Numbered from the stretch's first letter, positions 12,218-22,815 are shown. The stretch: 64,000 nucleotides of DNA from Neostapfia colusana (GCA_030760725.1 JASWHV010000013.1:35746699-35810698), one strand, 5' to 3'. The notes: a model not told the origin generated them from the sequence alone. Program-made: numbers and translations.

Positions 12218-12857
12218 TTTGCCCAAAGTTGAAAAGAACTTTAGTTAGCACTAAACTACAGCATATCATTAACAATCAATGTCCAGCTTTCAATCAGCAA
12301 CATTTTAACATGTAACTAGCCTGTTCTTTCTACGTCATGGTACAGTGAACAAGTGGTACTCACTTACCGCGAGGGACGGCGATTATAATCGATTTACACC
12401 TGCAGGGTTACCCGAACAACCCGTCACGTACGCCCGTACTCGATGTTGCCTACAACAACCATCACGGACGCCGTACGCGACTACCTTTCACCCGTTAGCC
12501 AAATATTGAACCGGTCCCATCGTCCCGAGCAAGAGGTCCCTGCACGCGCATCTCTGTGCCGCCAGCTGATTTACACCTCGAGCTCTCAACCTACCCTCTG
12601 AACGACGGGCAATGCCTCAACACCCAGCTACCCGAGTTACATCAGTTTCCCGGTTCCCATATAGCCGGTAGGTCTTCGGTACTGTTCTAGCTTGTTCAAC
12701 AGGCCCGCACACGGCTCGGTCCTCAATCGACACAAGCGGAGCTACAGCACACAGGCCCCAAAGTCCTGCTGCCCTTACTCTCCGCTCGGTCTCATTTTCT
12801 TGCCATGTGTTTCATGTGCTATCTCTACCCGAGCAATGTGCCTCTAGCCTATTCTCG

Positions 12858-12877
12858 CGAGTAGTTCCAACTACTCG
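12858..12877. other. HP-C palindrome, E1 5' LTR copy
   Basis: Same arms as at 1470-1489. Confidence 0.5.
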
Positions 12878-14939
12878 ACTTGTACCGAATCCTACTCTAT
12901 CCTAGCAATGCAGTGGCTAACAAGGTTTGCAATCCTAAGCCCAACCCGTGGTTTTCTTGGCTATGCAGTTGGATTTCCAAACAAGACTCTAATGCACAGA
13001 ATAAAGGAAACAAGTATGTGCTCAAAACAATAAAAATTTGTAAAGAGGTTAATGCAAACCGGGGCTTGCCTTGCTGCTCTTGGTCGTAGGCTAGCTGTTC
13101 CTCCGGAGTAACGAAGTCTAGGACTTCGGGTTCCTCCTCGACCTTAGCGACTACATGATAAGAACAATGTATGTATTAATTTAAATGCATTTGTATTAAC
13201 TTTGAAGTTGTGAAGTCTATAACCCTTGCTAGACGGACCTAATGACTGTGAAACTTTTACTGTGGCTTGGTTACAACCTAAACAAAGAATTGGTCAAGTT
13301 TTAGTTGCAGCAAAGCTCATTTGAGCCCTCCACAAATAATTATGTTCTTGACCTTAATTGGAACTCTTAGGGTGTTCTAGGAATTTTCATGAGACAAACT
13401 ATGACTTTATGAAAACTAGATTTTCAGAGGGTTCTAATGGAGTTGGTCTCACTTAATTTGGAAGTCTCTAACTAAAGATATGAGCTAAACAATTTCAGAG
13501 AAAATTTTGAAAATGTTTCTGAACATTTTCTATTTTCTCTGGAACAGTTTTACTAATCACACCATTAGGTGGACTAAATGAGCTCAAATGGATCTGAAAT
13601 TTTTATGGTAGCTCAAGGATATTTTGGTGAACATCCCAGCAAAATTTCAGGATTTTCCTCCAAAGGATTCTCCAGTTAAAATTCCTAACAGTTTAAACTT
13701 TAAGGAATTAATTCTGGAGAAATAAGGAATTTCATGGAGTGAAACTTGATTTTCTGGAAAGTACTCAGAGAGCTGAATCCAGCAAAATTTGGTTCGCTCA
13801 ATTTGGAGCTTTCTAGCCAAAGTTATAAGAATTTGAAGTTTGAAGGAAATCTGAAAATCGGGGAAAAGTTTAAACCCGCGCGTGGGCCCAGGGGACACGC
13901 GTCGCACGCCGAAGCGACAGCACACCGCGGCCCACAAGGCTTTTGCGCGCCAGCACACCCGATCCTGGCCGCAGCCGGATCCCGATTCAAAATATCGGCC
14001 GCTGACAGCTGGGGTCCACCCCCTTCTTCAACCTCGCGACACCCGCGCTCCGCCGCCGAGGGACCTCGCCGGAGAGCTCGCCGCTGGCTGCTGTACAGCT
14101 CCAAACTTCTTGATTCTGGCCGCCCCTGCCTACTTTTACTTGGGGAACCTGACCCGAGGGTCAGCTGCTCATGACAACGGCCGGAGCATGGTCGGCGACG
14201 AGCCGCCATATCGGAATGACTTCGGCCATGTCGGCTGACTCTCCTAGTACCTCAGCTACTTGGGAAATCGGTCGGGGAGCATCAGTGGGCCTCAGAGAAG
14301 GTCGACGTGAACTCGGGGCAGCTCGGGGAAGGCCCGAAATAGGTCCTCACCGTGCGCCCGATACCTCCCGTTCGTTCCGCCATTAGTAGACCTTGAATTA
14401 CGCCGGCCACAGAGGTTCTCCGGCCCAGAGTTGTGAAGGCAACTTGTGCGTCACCGTGTCTAGCTCGTGTGGGAGTGGCCTGAGGCCCTCTAATCCTTTC
14501 TAGAGTACGAATTAAACAGAATCGTACCCGAAGGTCGTTCTGCACACAGAAAGGGGAAAAGTGGAAATTCGCCACCGGTGAGCAATCACTCGAGCTGTGG
14601 CTCGGGGATGAGCAGCACCGATCACCTGCGCGTCAAAGGGTGCCTTGGCTCGGGCGTGACAACGCCCAGGTTGGGCTGTCCACGAGAGCCCGAGGTGCGG
14701 CGGTTTCCAGTTCCGATTTTTATCTTTCGGCACAGCCGATAGCACTCGGTTTCGATCGACTTCTAGCAAAAGGGAGGATGGAGGAAGGTCTCTAGTACCT
14801 TGCTGGGACCCTGGAGTGGAAGGAGGGAGCTGCGATCGGCTTGATGAAGCAGGAACTCGAGCGCCGGCGATGGCAGTGGAAAAACAGGTCGTGCACGTCG
14901 GCAGCTCGGGGGAATGGCGACTGAAGCACACCGGGGAGG

Positions 14940-14949
14940 GAATAAATAG
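14940..14949 (-). promoter_or_regulatory. TATA-like box of the E1 5' LTR
   Basis: Sense CTATTTATT lies in a GC-rich setting, about 750 bases into the LTR. It is followed about 150 bases later by a donor-like CCAG|GTACTAG. The same box occurs at 3552-3561 and in both E3 LTRs. Promoter use is inferred from composition and position. Confidence 0.5.
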
Positions 14950-15704
14950 CCCGGCGGCTGGCCTCCGGCTTGGGGCGCGCAGCAGGAGCTGGCGCCGGCT
15001 GCCCCCTTCGGTGGCGCGCGCGCACAGCAGCCGGGAACCGACTGAACTGTGTTTCAGTCGGTTTGCTTTGAGGCAGAGGCTGACATGTGGGTCCCACTCC
15101 TCTTTTAACCTCTGAAATTTACTCCTAACAGCTGTGGTAAACAGTGAACCCTATTCTACCCTTGGCAATTCAAATTATTCACCCAAGAGCCATTTGAATT
15201 GATCAAAGTTCAAATGAGGTTTGGTTTGAATGAATTTCAGCACAAGTTCAGTTTGAAATTCAAATAAAGTTTGAATTTCTCCCCCTTAGCTCATGTCAAG
15301 ATCAACTCCAAATGGAGTGAAAATTGGTGTGGGAGCTCACAAAAATGTGCTGAGTGAGAATATGCCTCCCACTTTTAAATTCAGTGGGTGGAAAACAGTT
15401 TGAATTTGAATATGGTTTCAAACTGCCCATCTCCTATCTACACCTAAAATGACCTCAAAAAGGTTTTGAATTTAGGTGAAACTTGGCATGGACATCCTTA
15501 GCAAAGTGTAGGAGTTTTCATATGTCCAGCCCATCTATATCACATGTGGGAAATACCACTTTTGCAATATGTGAGTTTGTTCTCTAATGAGCATGTTGAT
15601 AATTGTTACTTGCTCTTCATTTGTGTTCATCATTCTTGCTCAAATGAGGTGTGTGGTGTGGTGATGAACACTGCAAATGGGTGTCAAAAACTGAGGCCCT
15701 TACA

Positions 15705-15709
15705 AATAC
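15705..15709. repeat. Target site duplication of E1, right copy (AATAC)
   Basis: Exact copy of 266-270, adjoining the LTR end TTACA. Confidence 0.95.
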
Positions 15710-16401
15710 CTGCAAAACAACTAGTATAGTATCTGTGAGCATAAAGCTCAGCAAGACTTAACCCTCGATCCTATTCATGAAACTCTAGATGAAGGTAAAG
15801 ACATAACATGGGATAGCAATAGGCATAATGAACTCGCCTAACTGTGAGTCCTTACTTTCAGGTATTATTAGCAGAAAATTAAAAGTAACCTTGGGCACCT
15901 CACATCAGGAGTCCACAATCAAACAAGAAACGCTTTCCCCCAATGTAAACTGCTCATGGTGGAAATGAATCGAGTTTGCTCTGATCTATTCATACAAGGT
16001 AATATCACAATGCTAGTATCAACTTCAAACAATTGTGATTAGTTATTATCTCATGCAAGTTCTTACTATGTCACGACTGTGAGAACAAGTATGCTCAAAT
16101 ATCCGCGAGCGACGGGGATTGGAACCAAAAGACGCCCGGACTACACGACACGTATGCTCGTACTCGATGTTGCCTACAGCAACCATCCTAGACGTCATAC
16201 GTGGTAGCCTTTCCCAAGTTTCACCTACATCGAATCGATCCGATCGTCCCATACGGTAGCCTCACCTCATGGTGCACCTACCGACATGAGATGTCATGAG
16301 AGAGTTACCCACATACTGCACACCGGCCGACCACCTAAGGCGACAGGAAATGTCCCAACGCAAGCTTCCCGAGGTACATCTGTTTACTGGGTCCCATATA
16401 G
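15710..16401 (-). mobile_element. H1: right part of the interrupted family B LTR
   Basis: This continues H1 from base 270. It aligns by eye with E5 39160-39823 and carries the TGAGC hairpin, the HP-A hairpin and the ACATCGAGTACG-type block found in other family B LTRs. At 16401 it is cut within CCCATATAG by the insertion of E2; E5 continues without a break at the matching point (39823). The rest of H1 is not in this window. Confidence 0.8.
15902..15946 (-). other. HP-A hairpin, H1 copy
   Basis: In minus-strand RNA ACAUUGGGGG pairs with CUCCUGAUGU (10 pairs, three G-U) around a 25-nt loop containing the 18-base core GCGUUUCUUGUUUGAUUG. On the plus strand the three wobbles would be A-C mismatches, so the helix fits only the sense RNA. 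Confidence 0.6.
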
Positions 16402-16736
16402 TGTGACACCCGGTTCCGAAAATGAACCAAGTGAATGCATATGTGTGCCCAGGATGTTCATCACACATACACATGTACTCAACAAACTGAATTCAGAATA
16501 TAACCACGTACAAATAGTGTTTAAGTACTTTATTACATTGACTAATTGTCTCACTCATGAATATCTAACTTATTCTTGCAGCGGAAGACTCTAAATGACA
16601 GCGGAAATAACTAAAGACAGAAGGCTCTAATCTTCAACTCCACAAGCATGTTGACGGTAGTGCGCATGCCTAGTAGTCCACATGTTTCTTGAAGTACTCT
16701 TCTCCTGTAGCTGATGTATATGTGGGAATGCAAGGG

Positions 16737-16755
16737 TGAGTACATGTCGTACTCA
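16737..16755 (-). other. HP-D hairpin, E2 LTR
   Basis: Perfect 7-bp stem TGAGTAC/GTACTCA with a 5-nt loop, next to CTTGC in the sense strand. Related stems occur at the comparable place in the other families. Confidence 0.5.
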
Positions 16756-18422
16756 GCAAGTGTGGGAAAAGTATGACATGTAGCTTACAACAAGGTAGGG
16801 AATAAAAAGGTTCATTGCAGCAAGAAAATTTTATTTCGCAAACATGGTAAAAACAGCAATTATTTCTAGGTGAGTTAAATCCCAACATAACCAAGTAATT
16901 CAGCAACATGCTTCCATCATAATTCACCATTTATCAAGCCTCAACAAGCCAATACTCTTTCTCAAGTTCATCTAATATTCATGAATACTCATAACCATCT
17001 AATTTTCATAAAACCGAAACCAAACTCATTGTCATGACTCAAAACAGTTCCAAACCCAGTCCCAAAAACCATACCTGAACAACCATCCCATGTTTTGCCT
17101 CCAAAACCGTCGGTGTATGGCCAAGAGATCACAAAATAGCCTTTACAAAGAGTGCTACTAGGATGTACGGACCCACTGAGGTTTCATCGGCAGGCTCGAA
17201 TCTCCATTCTCCCACCCATGGGCCCCTCTTGTGCCATGCAATTCCCAAGGCACTCCTCATCGACTCCCATTCCCCGCGCCATCCAATGATCTATTACAAG
17301 CTAGCAACACACCTAATTAATCAGCTAAGCCACACCCATATTTGGCCTTGTGGTGACACTGTTTTCCTGGCTTGTGCTCGCATGAACCGGTCCTTAGATC
17401 TACGACAAGCAAACCACCATATCATTCAGCTACATCCACGAACCAAGCTCGCCTAGATCTCTCCGATTCCATGCTCACTAACATCATCAAGTTATCATCA
17501 TCTTTATTTATATGAGTGCAGTAGCTAACAAGTTTTATCTCAGCTTCCCGTATTCCGTATACTGAGCGAAGCAAAAATGCAAAAATAACCATACCCGACT
17601 CATCAACTTTCCTGGCGACAAGGATAGTTAACAAAACTAGTAAACTCCTATAAAAAGGATGTCCCATCAAGTTGACACAAGCATACAAGTTTTCGCAAGT
17701 AAAACAGTTTCAAAAACATGGGATCAATATGGTCAAGAGCACTTGCCTTGCTCCCATGGTTCGTGTTGCTCAAGCGTCTCGAAGTCTTGGTGCTGTAATT
17801 CCTCGTAGACAGCCTCTTGAGTGTGTCCTTCTACTCACGACCACGCACATACAAAATTTATAGCAATCAATTATCATGCATGAACTTTACTCAAGATGCA
17901 ATGAGGTGGATGAATGCAATTCCTATGGTGCAGTTTATAAAAATTTATTTGCACGTGTTCTTGCAAGTTTTAGTAGGCTTCCATGGGGTTTTAGGATGAA
18001 CAAGGCTGCTGGGATCAAGTGTTGACGTGGTCATGATCTTGAACACTTTGTAGATCAATCCCACCGTCAAAAATCGACCAAAACATGGTCTGTCCACACG
18101 CAGAATTTTCTGCTCGCAGGGGGTGGAGAAAATGGGTGCGTAGAAACAGTGGCGACGCTGTAAGAGGGGTAAAGAAGACCTACCTCACTTCTTCCTTGCG
18201 GCAGGACCTCCTCCCTTGCAATGGCAGCAGCGGGGGATTTTCTATGGAGAATTATGAGGCTGCGGCTAGGGCACAACGTCGGGGGCTTCTTCTCCGGCGA
18301 TGGCGAGGCGTGACGGAGCTCGACGGCGGCCAAACTCCAGCAAGGGGGGGCGGCGACTTGGCAGCAAGGGAGAGGGGGCGGAGGCCAAATTAGAGGTGGG
18401 GGTGGCGGCTAAGGGGGGGTTA

Positions 18423-18430
18423 TATTTATA
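18423..18430 (-). promoter_or_regulatory. TATA box candidate of the E2 LTR
   Basis: The sense strand reads TATAAATA after a C-rich stretch. Its place in the LTR is comparable to the TATATAAA of E6. Confidence 0.5.
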
Positions 18431-18680
18431 AGGGGAAAAAGAGCTAGTGTGGCTAGAATTTTAGCAACCCAATTATCCAAGGGCTCAGATTTAATTTTAA
18501 AAGAGGTGGGAGCTAGGGGCTGGGATTTTATTATTTATTTTCCACCAATGGGTGAGATTAATTGAGAAATAAAAACCCACAAAAATCCAACAAGGGGGGC
18601 GGCTAGGGTTCCCCCCTAATGAGCTGCGGCCAAGGGGGTGGGGCCCACTAGGGTTCCGCCCCTAAGTGGTGCGGCCAAAT

Positions 18681-18897
18681 TGGGGGAAAATTCCTCCCAA
18701 ATGTGGGGGAAATCCCCCTAGGGGAATTTTGGGGAATTTGGGGAAAATCAGGAAAATTGGGAAAATTTGGGAAATTAGGGGAGAGGGGAATTTGGGGAAA
18801 AATTGGGGTCGCCCAATTTGGCTATTTTTCTTTTTTTTCTTTTTCTTTTTATTTCTTTCCTTTTCTATTTATTTTCATTATTTTCCATTTATATTTC
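18681..18897. repeat. Low-complexity G-run tract followed by pyrimidine tract in E2 LTR
   Basis: From 18681 to 18808 runs of three to five G alternate with A/T spacers on the plus strand. A T/C-rich tract follows from about 18826 to 18897. This is the U3 end of the E2 LTR in its own orientation; E6 has a similar pyrimidine tract at 62368-62400. E3 integrated at the end of the tract. Confidence 0.7.
18893..18897. repeat. Target site duplication of E3, left copy (ATTTC)
   Basis: ATTTC adjoins the E3 terminus TGTAAGG and is repeated at 32210-32214. Confidence 0.95.
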
Positions 18898-19651
18898 TGT
18901 AAGGGCCTCAGTTTTTGACACTCATTTGCAGTGTTCATCACCACACCACACACCTCATTTGAGGAAAAATGATGAACACAAATAAAGAGCAAGTAACAAT
19001 TATCAACATGCTCATTAGGGAACAAACTCACACATTACAAAAGTGGTACTTCCCACATGTGATATAGATGGGCTGGACATATGAAAACTCCTACACTTTG
19101 CCAAGGATGTCCATGCCAAGTTTCACCCAAATTCAAAACATTTTTGAGGTCATCTTGGGTGTAGATAGGAAAGGGGCAGTTTGAAAACATATTCAAATTC
19201 AAACTGTTTTCACCCACTGAATTTAAAAGTGGAAGGCATATTCTTGCTCAGCACATTTTTGTGAGCTCACACACCAATTTTCACTCCATTTGGAGTTGAT
19301 CTTGACATGAGCTAAGGGGGAGAAATTCAAACTTTATTTGAATTTCAAACTGCACTTGTGCTGAAATTCATTCAAACCAAACCTCATTTGAACTTTGATC
19401 AATTCAAATGGCTCTTGGGTGAATAATTTGAGTTGCCAAGGGTAGAATAGGGTTCACTGTTTACCACAGCTGTTAGGAATAAATTTCAGAGGTTAAAAGA
19501 GGAGTGGGACCCACATGTCAGCCTCAGCCTCAAAGCAAACCGACTGAACCACAGTTCAGTCGGTTCCCGGCTGTTGTGCGCGCGCGCCACCGAAGGGGGC
19601 AGCCGGCGCCAGCTCCTGCTGCGTGCCCCAAGCCGGAGACCGGCCGACCGG

Positions 19652-19661
19652 CCTATTTATT
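19652..19661 (+). promoter_or_regulatory. TATA-like box of the E3 5' LTR
   Basis: CTATTTATT in GC-rich sequence at LTR offset about 755. With the AATAAA signals at 22816 and 22833, this predicts an R region longer than 3 kb. The second copy is at 28919-28928. Confidence 0.5.
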
Positions 19662-21450
19662 CCCTCCCCGGCGTGCTTCAGTCGCCATTCCCCGAGCTGC
19701 CGACGTGCACGATCCATTTCTCCACTGCCATCACCGGCGCTCGAGTTCCTGCTGGATCGAGCTGATCGCAGCTTCCTCTTTCCACTCCAGGGTCCCAGCC
19801 AGGTACTAGCGACCATCCTCCATCCTTCCCATTGATAGAAATCGATTGAAACCGAGTGATATCGGCTGTGCCGAAAGATCAAACTCGGAACTGGAAACCG
19901 CCGCACCTCGGGCTCTCGTGGACAGCCCAACCTGGGCGTTGTCACGCCCGAGCCAAGGCACCCTTGGACGCGCAAGTGATCGGTGCTGCTCATCCCCGAG
20001 CCACAGCTCGAGTGGTTGCTCACCGGCGGCGAATTTCCACTTTTCCCCTTTCTGTGTGCAGAACGACCCTCGGGTACGATTCTGTTTAATTCGTGCTCTA
20101 GAAAGGATTAGAGGGCCTCAGGCCACTCCCACACGAACTAGACACGGTGACGCACAAGTTGCCTTCACAACTCTGGGCCGGAGAACTTCTGTGCCCGGCG
20201 TAATTCAAGGTCTACTAATGGCGGAACGCACGGGGGGTATCGGGCGCACGGTGAGGACCTATTTCGGGCCTTCCCCGAGCTGCCCCGAGTTCATGTCGAC
20301 CTTCTCTGAGGTCCACTGATGCTCCCCGACCGGTTTCCCAAGTAGCTGAGGCACTAGGAGCATCAGCCGACATGGCCGAAGTCGTTCCGATATGGCGGCT
20401 CGTCGCCGACCATGCTCCGGCCGTTGTCATGAGCAGCTGACCCTCGGATCATGTTCCCCAAGTAAAAGTAGGCAGGGGCGGCCAGAATCAAGAAGTTTGA
20501 AGCTGTACAGCAGCCAGCGGCGAGCTCTCCGGCGAGGTCCCTCGGCGGCGGAGCGCGGGTGTCGCGAGGTTGAAGAAGGGGGTGGACCCCAGCTGTCAGC
20601 GGCCGATATTTTGAATCGGGATCCGGCTGCGGCCGGGATCGGGTGTGCTGGCGCGCAAAAGCCTTGTGGGCCGCGGTGTGCTGTCGCTTCGGCGTGCGAC
20701 GCGTGTCCCCTGGGCCCACGCGCGAGTTTAAACTTTTCCCCGATTTTCAGATTTCCTTCAAACTTCAAATCCTTATAACTTTGGCTAGAAAGCTCCAAAT
20801 TGAGTGAACCAAATTTTGCTGGATTCAGCTCTTTGAGTACTTTCCAGAAAATCAAGTGTCACTTCATGAGATTCCTTAATTCTCCAGAATTAATTCCTTA
20901 AAGTTTAAACTGTTAGGAATTTTAACTGGAGAATCATTTGGAGGAAAATCCTGAAATTTTGCTGAGATGTTCACCAAAATATCCTTGAACTACCATAAAA
21001 ATTTCAGATCCATTTGAGCTCATTTAGTCCACCTAATGGTGTGATTAGTAAAACTGTTCCAGAGAAAATAGAAAATGTTCAGAAACATTTTCAGAATTTT
21101 CTCTGAAATTGTTTAGCTCATATCTTTAGTTAGAGACTTCCAAATTAAGTGAGACCAATTCCATTAGAACCCTCTGAAAATCTAGTTTTCAGAAAGTCAT
21201 AGTTTGTTTCATGAAAATACCTAGAACACCCTAAAAGCCTTTAATTAAGGTCAAGGACATAATTATTTGTGGAGGGCTCAAATGAGCTTTGCTGCAACTA
21301 AAACTTGACCAAGTCTCTGTTTAGGTTGTAACCAAGCCACAGTAAAAGTTTCACAGTCATTAGGTCTATCTAGTAAAGGTTATAGACTTCACAACTTCAA
21401 AGTTAATACAAAAGCATTTAATTAATACATACATTGTTCTTATCATGTAG

Positions 21451-21531
21451 TCGCTAAGGTCGAGGAGGAACCCGAAGTCCTAGACTTCGTTACTCCGGAG
21501 GAACAGCTAGCCTACGACCAAGAGCAGCAAG
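21451..21531 (+). other. Candidate LTR exon with acidic reading frame, exon a
   Basis: A TAG acceptor-like site precedes it, and the frame is open throughout (VEEEPEVLDFVTPEEQLAY and on). It ends CAAG before GCAAGC, a GC-type donor consensus. Joined to exon b at 22623 the frame continues and ends at a stop. E1 has the same frame, but one of its LTRs has a stop in exon b. In family B the exon position is similar but the frame is not conserved, so coding is uncertain. Confidence 0.3.
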
Positions 21532-21724
21532 GCAAGCCCCGGTTTGCATTAACCATTTTATAAATTTTTATTGTTTTGAGCACATACTTGTTTTCTTTAT
21601 GTTGTGCATCAGAGTCTTGTTTGGAAACCCCACTGCATAGCCAAGAAAACCATGGGTTGGGGTTTAGGATTGCAAACCCCGTTAGCCACTGCATTGCTAG
21701 GATAGAGTAGGATTCGGTACAAGT

Positions 21725-21744
21725 CGAGTAGTTGGAACTACTCG
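21725..21744 (+). other. HP-C palindrome, E3 5' LTR copy
   Basis: CGAGTAGTT and AACTACTCG flank GG. Family B has the same arms in E4, and E5 has changed arms that still pair. Confidence 0.5.
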
Positions 21745-22384
21745 CGAGAATAGGCTAGAGGTACATTGCTCGGGTAGAGATAGCACATGATACACATGGC
21801 AAGAAAATGAGACCGAGCGGAGAGTAAGGGCAGCAGGACTTTGGGGCCTGTGTGCTGTAGCTCCGCTTGTGTCGATTGAGGACCGAGCCGTGTGCGGGCC
21901 TGTTGAACAAGCTAGAACAGTACCGAAGACCTACCGGCTATATGGGAACCGGGAAACTGATGTAACTCGGGTAGCTGGGTATTGAGGCATTGCCCGTCGT
22001 TCAGAGGGTAGGTTGAGAGCTCGAGGTGTAAATCAGCTGGCGGCACAGAGATGCGCGTGCAGGGACCTCTTGCTCGGGACGATGGGACCGGTTCAATATT
22101 TGGCTAACGGGTGAAAGGTAGTCGCGTACGGCGTCCGTGATGGTTGTTGTAGGCAACATCGAGTACGGGCGTACGTGACGGGTTGTTCGGGTAACCCTGC
22201 AGGTGTAAATCGATTATAATCGCCGTCCCTCGCGGTCAGTGAGTACCACTTGTTCACTGTACCGTGACGTAGAAAGAACAGGCTAGTTACATGTTAAAAT
22301 GTTGCTGATTGAAAGTTGGATATTGATTGTTAATGATATGTTGTAGCTTAGTGCTAACTAAAGTTCTTTTCAACTTTGGGCAAA

Positions 22385-22433
22385 GTACATGAGAGAAATG
22401 CGTTTCTTGTTTGATTGCGGCTCTCTCATGTGC
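22385..22433 (+). other. HP-A hairpin, E3 5' LTR copy
   Basis: GUACAUGAGAGA pairs with UCUCUCAUGUGC (12 pairs, one G-U) and closes a 25-nt loop with the core GCGUUUCUUGUUUGAUUG. It lies inside a candidate intron, about 190 bases before its TTTTGCAG acceptor. Confidence 0.65.
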
Positions 22434-22581
22434 CTTAGCGTAAAGTTCTCCACAACCTGCTGCTAAAACTTGAAAGTAAGGTTCTACTAATTAGGCGAGT
22501 CCTTGCAAATGATTTTTACCTCATGCAACCCATCACCCTCATGTAGAAGTTTCATGTTTAGGTGAGACGGGTCAGACTTGC

Positions 22582-22597
22582 TGAGCCTTCGTGCTCA
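22582..22597 (+). other. HP-D hairpin, E3 5' LTR copy
   Basis: TGAGC and GCTCA pair around CTTCGT, directly after CTTGC. The other copy is at 31849-31864. Confidence 0.5.
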
Positions 22598-22622
22598 CTG
22601 CTTGTGTTTGAAGCTTTTGCAG

Positions 22623-22711
22623 GGTTCTATGAGGAAGGGACTCCCGAAGAGGAGACGGAACCCCAGGAGGGGAACCCCGTCGAGTGGGAGTCGTGCACGC
22701 CGCAGAGTTAG
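22623..22711 (+). other. Candidate LTR exon with acidic reading frame, exon b
   Basis: It follows the acceptor-like TTTGAAGCTTTTGCAG. Joined to the last base of exon a, it reads GFYEEGTPEEETEPQEG and onward to a TAG at 22709-22711. The AATAAA signals follow about 100 bases later, as in a short gene. The family B exon here reads differently apart from a Y-x-E-G-x-P resemblance. Confidence 0.3.
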
Positions 22712-22733
22712 TGTGCGAGTGTGCTAGCAAGGA

Positions 22734-22754
22734 CACGTTCGAGGGCTGAACGTG
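22734..22754 (+). other. HP-B hairpin, E3 5' LTR copy
   Basis: CACGUUC/GAACGUG close the loop GAGGGCU, about 60 bases before the first AATAAA. The other LTR copy is at 32001-32021. Confidence 0.55.
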
Positions 22755-22815
22755 CACTTGATGCTTAGTCTACGCCCGCGAGTGTGGACTAAACTTATTT
22801 TGATGTAAACATGTT

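Larger units (their letters stand above)
271..15704 (-). mobile_element. E1: complete Ty3/gypsy chromovirus of family A
   Basis: E1 is 15434 bp long and bounded by 4046-bp LTRs. Their sense ends are TGTAAGGGCC and GGTCGTGTCA. The 5-bp duplication AATAC flanks the element. Reading the minus strand, the order is 5' LTR, primer site, leader of about 1.5 kb, ORF0, gag-pol in one frame, polypurine tract and 3' LTR. Comparing the LTRs by eye gave 13 substitutions and no net length change (about 0.3%), so the insertion is young. Both ORFs are intact and every catalytic motif I looked for is present, so it may be autonomous. The integrase ends in a GPF module and a chromodomain-like tail, which places it among chromoviruses, probably the long-LTR Tekay/Del-like group. 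That clade assignment is inferred. Confidence 0.95.
11659..15704 (-). repeat. E1 5' LTR (4046 bp)
   Basis: Upstream LTR of the minus-strand element, a direct repeat of 271-4316. It contains the promoter-like box at 14940-14949, a GC-rich transcribed part and the hairpin cluster near the distal end, followed by AATAAA signals. By eye, 13 bases differ from the 3' LTR. Confidence 0.95.
16402..18897 (-). mobile_element. E2: family C gypsy LTR (3' LTR), interrupted by E3
   Basis: It begins TGTGACACCCGG, like the E6 LTR at 59100, and shares with it the TTTCCCACACTTGCTGRG block and the region around the AACCGGTCCTTAG box. It lies on the sense 3' side of a minus-strand element whose coding remnants resume after E3 at 32215. 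The LTR is cut at 18897 within a T-rich tract by E3. The LTR tail and polypurine tract expected after 32214 are not found, so that junction has suffered a deletion. Several short open frames (for example 18085-18393) are not supported by any domain. Confidence 0.8.

Noticed and set aside
18067..18393. Overlapping frames in the E2 LTR that look like a small gene next to a TATA box
   Set aside because: They lie on both strands of an LTR promoter region and have no recognisable product.
15705..18897. Possible unique host sequence between E1 and E3
   Set aside because: It is fully explained by the H1 LTR remainder and the E2 LTR.
19846..20319. 157-residue sense frame in the E3 LTRs
   Set aside because: In E1 the same region breaks after a shorter frame (14282-14575) with a different start. 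It also spans likely splice sites, so I do not call a gene.
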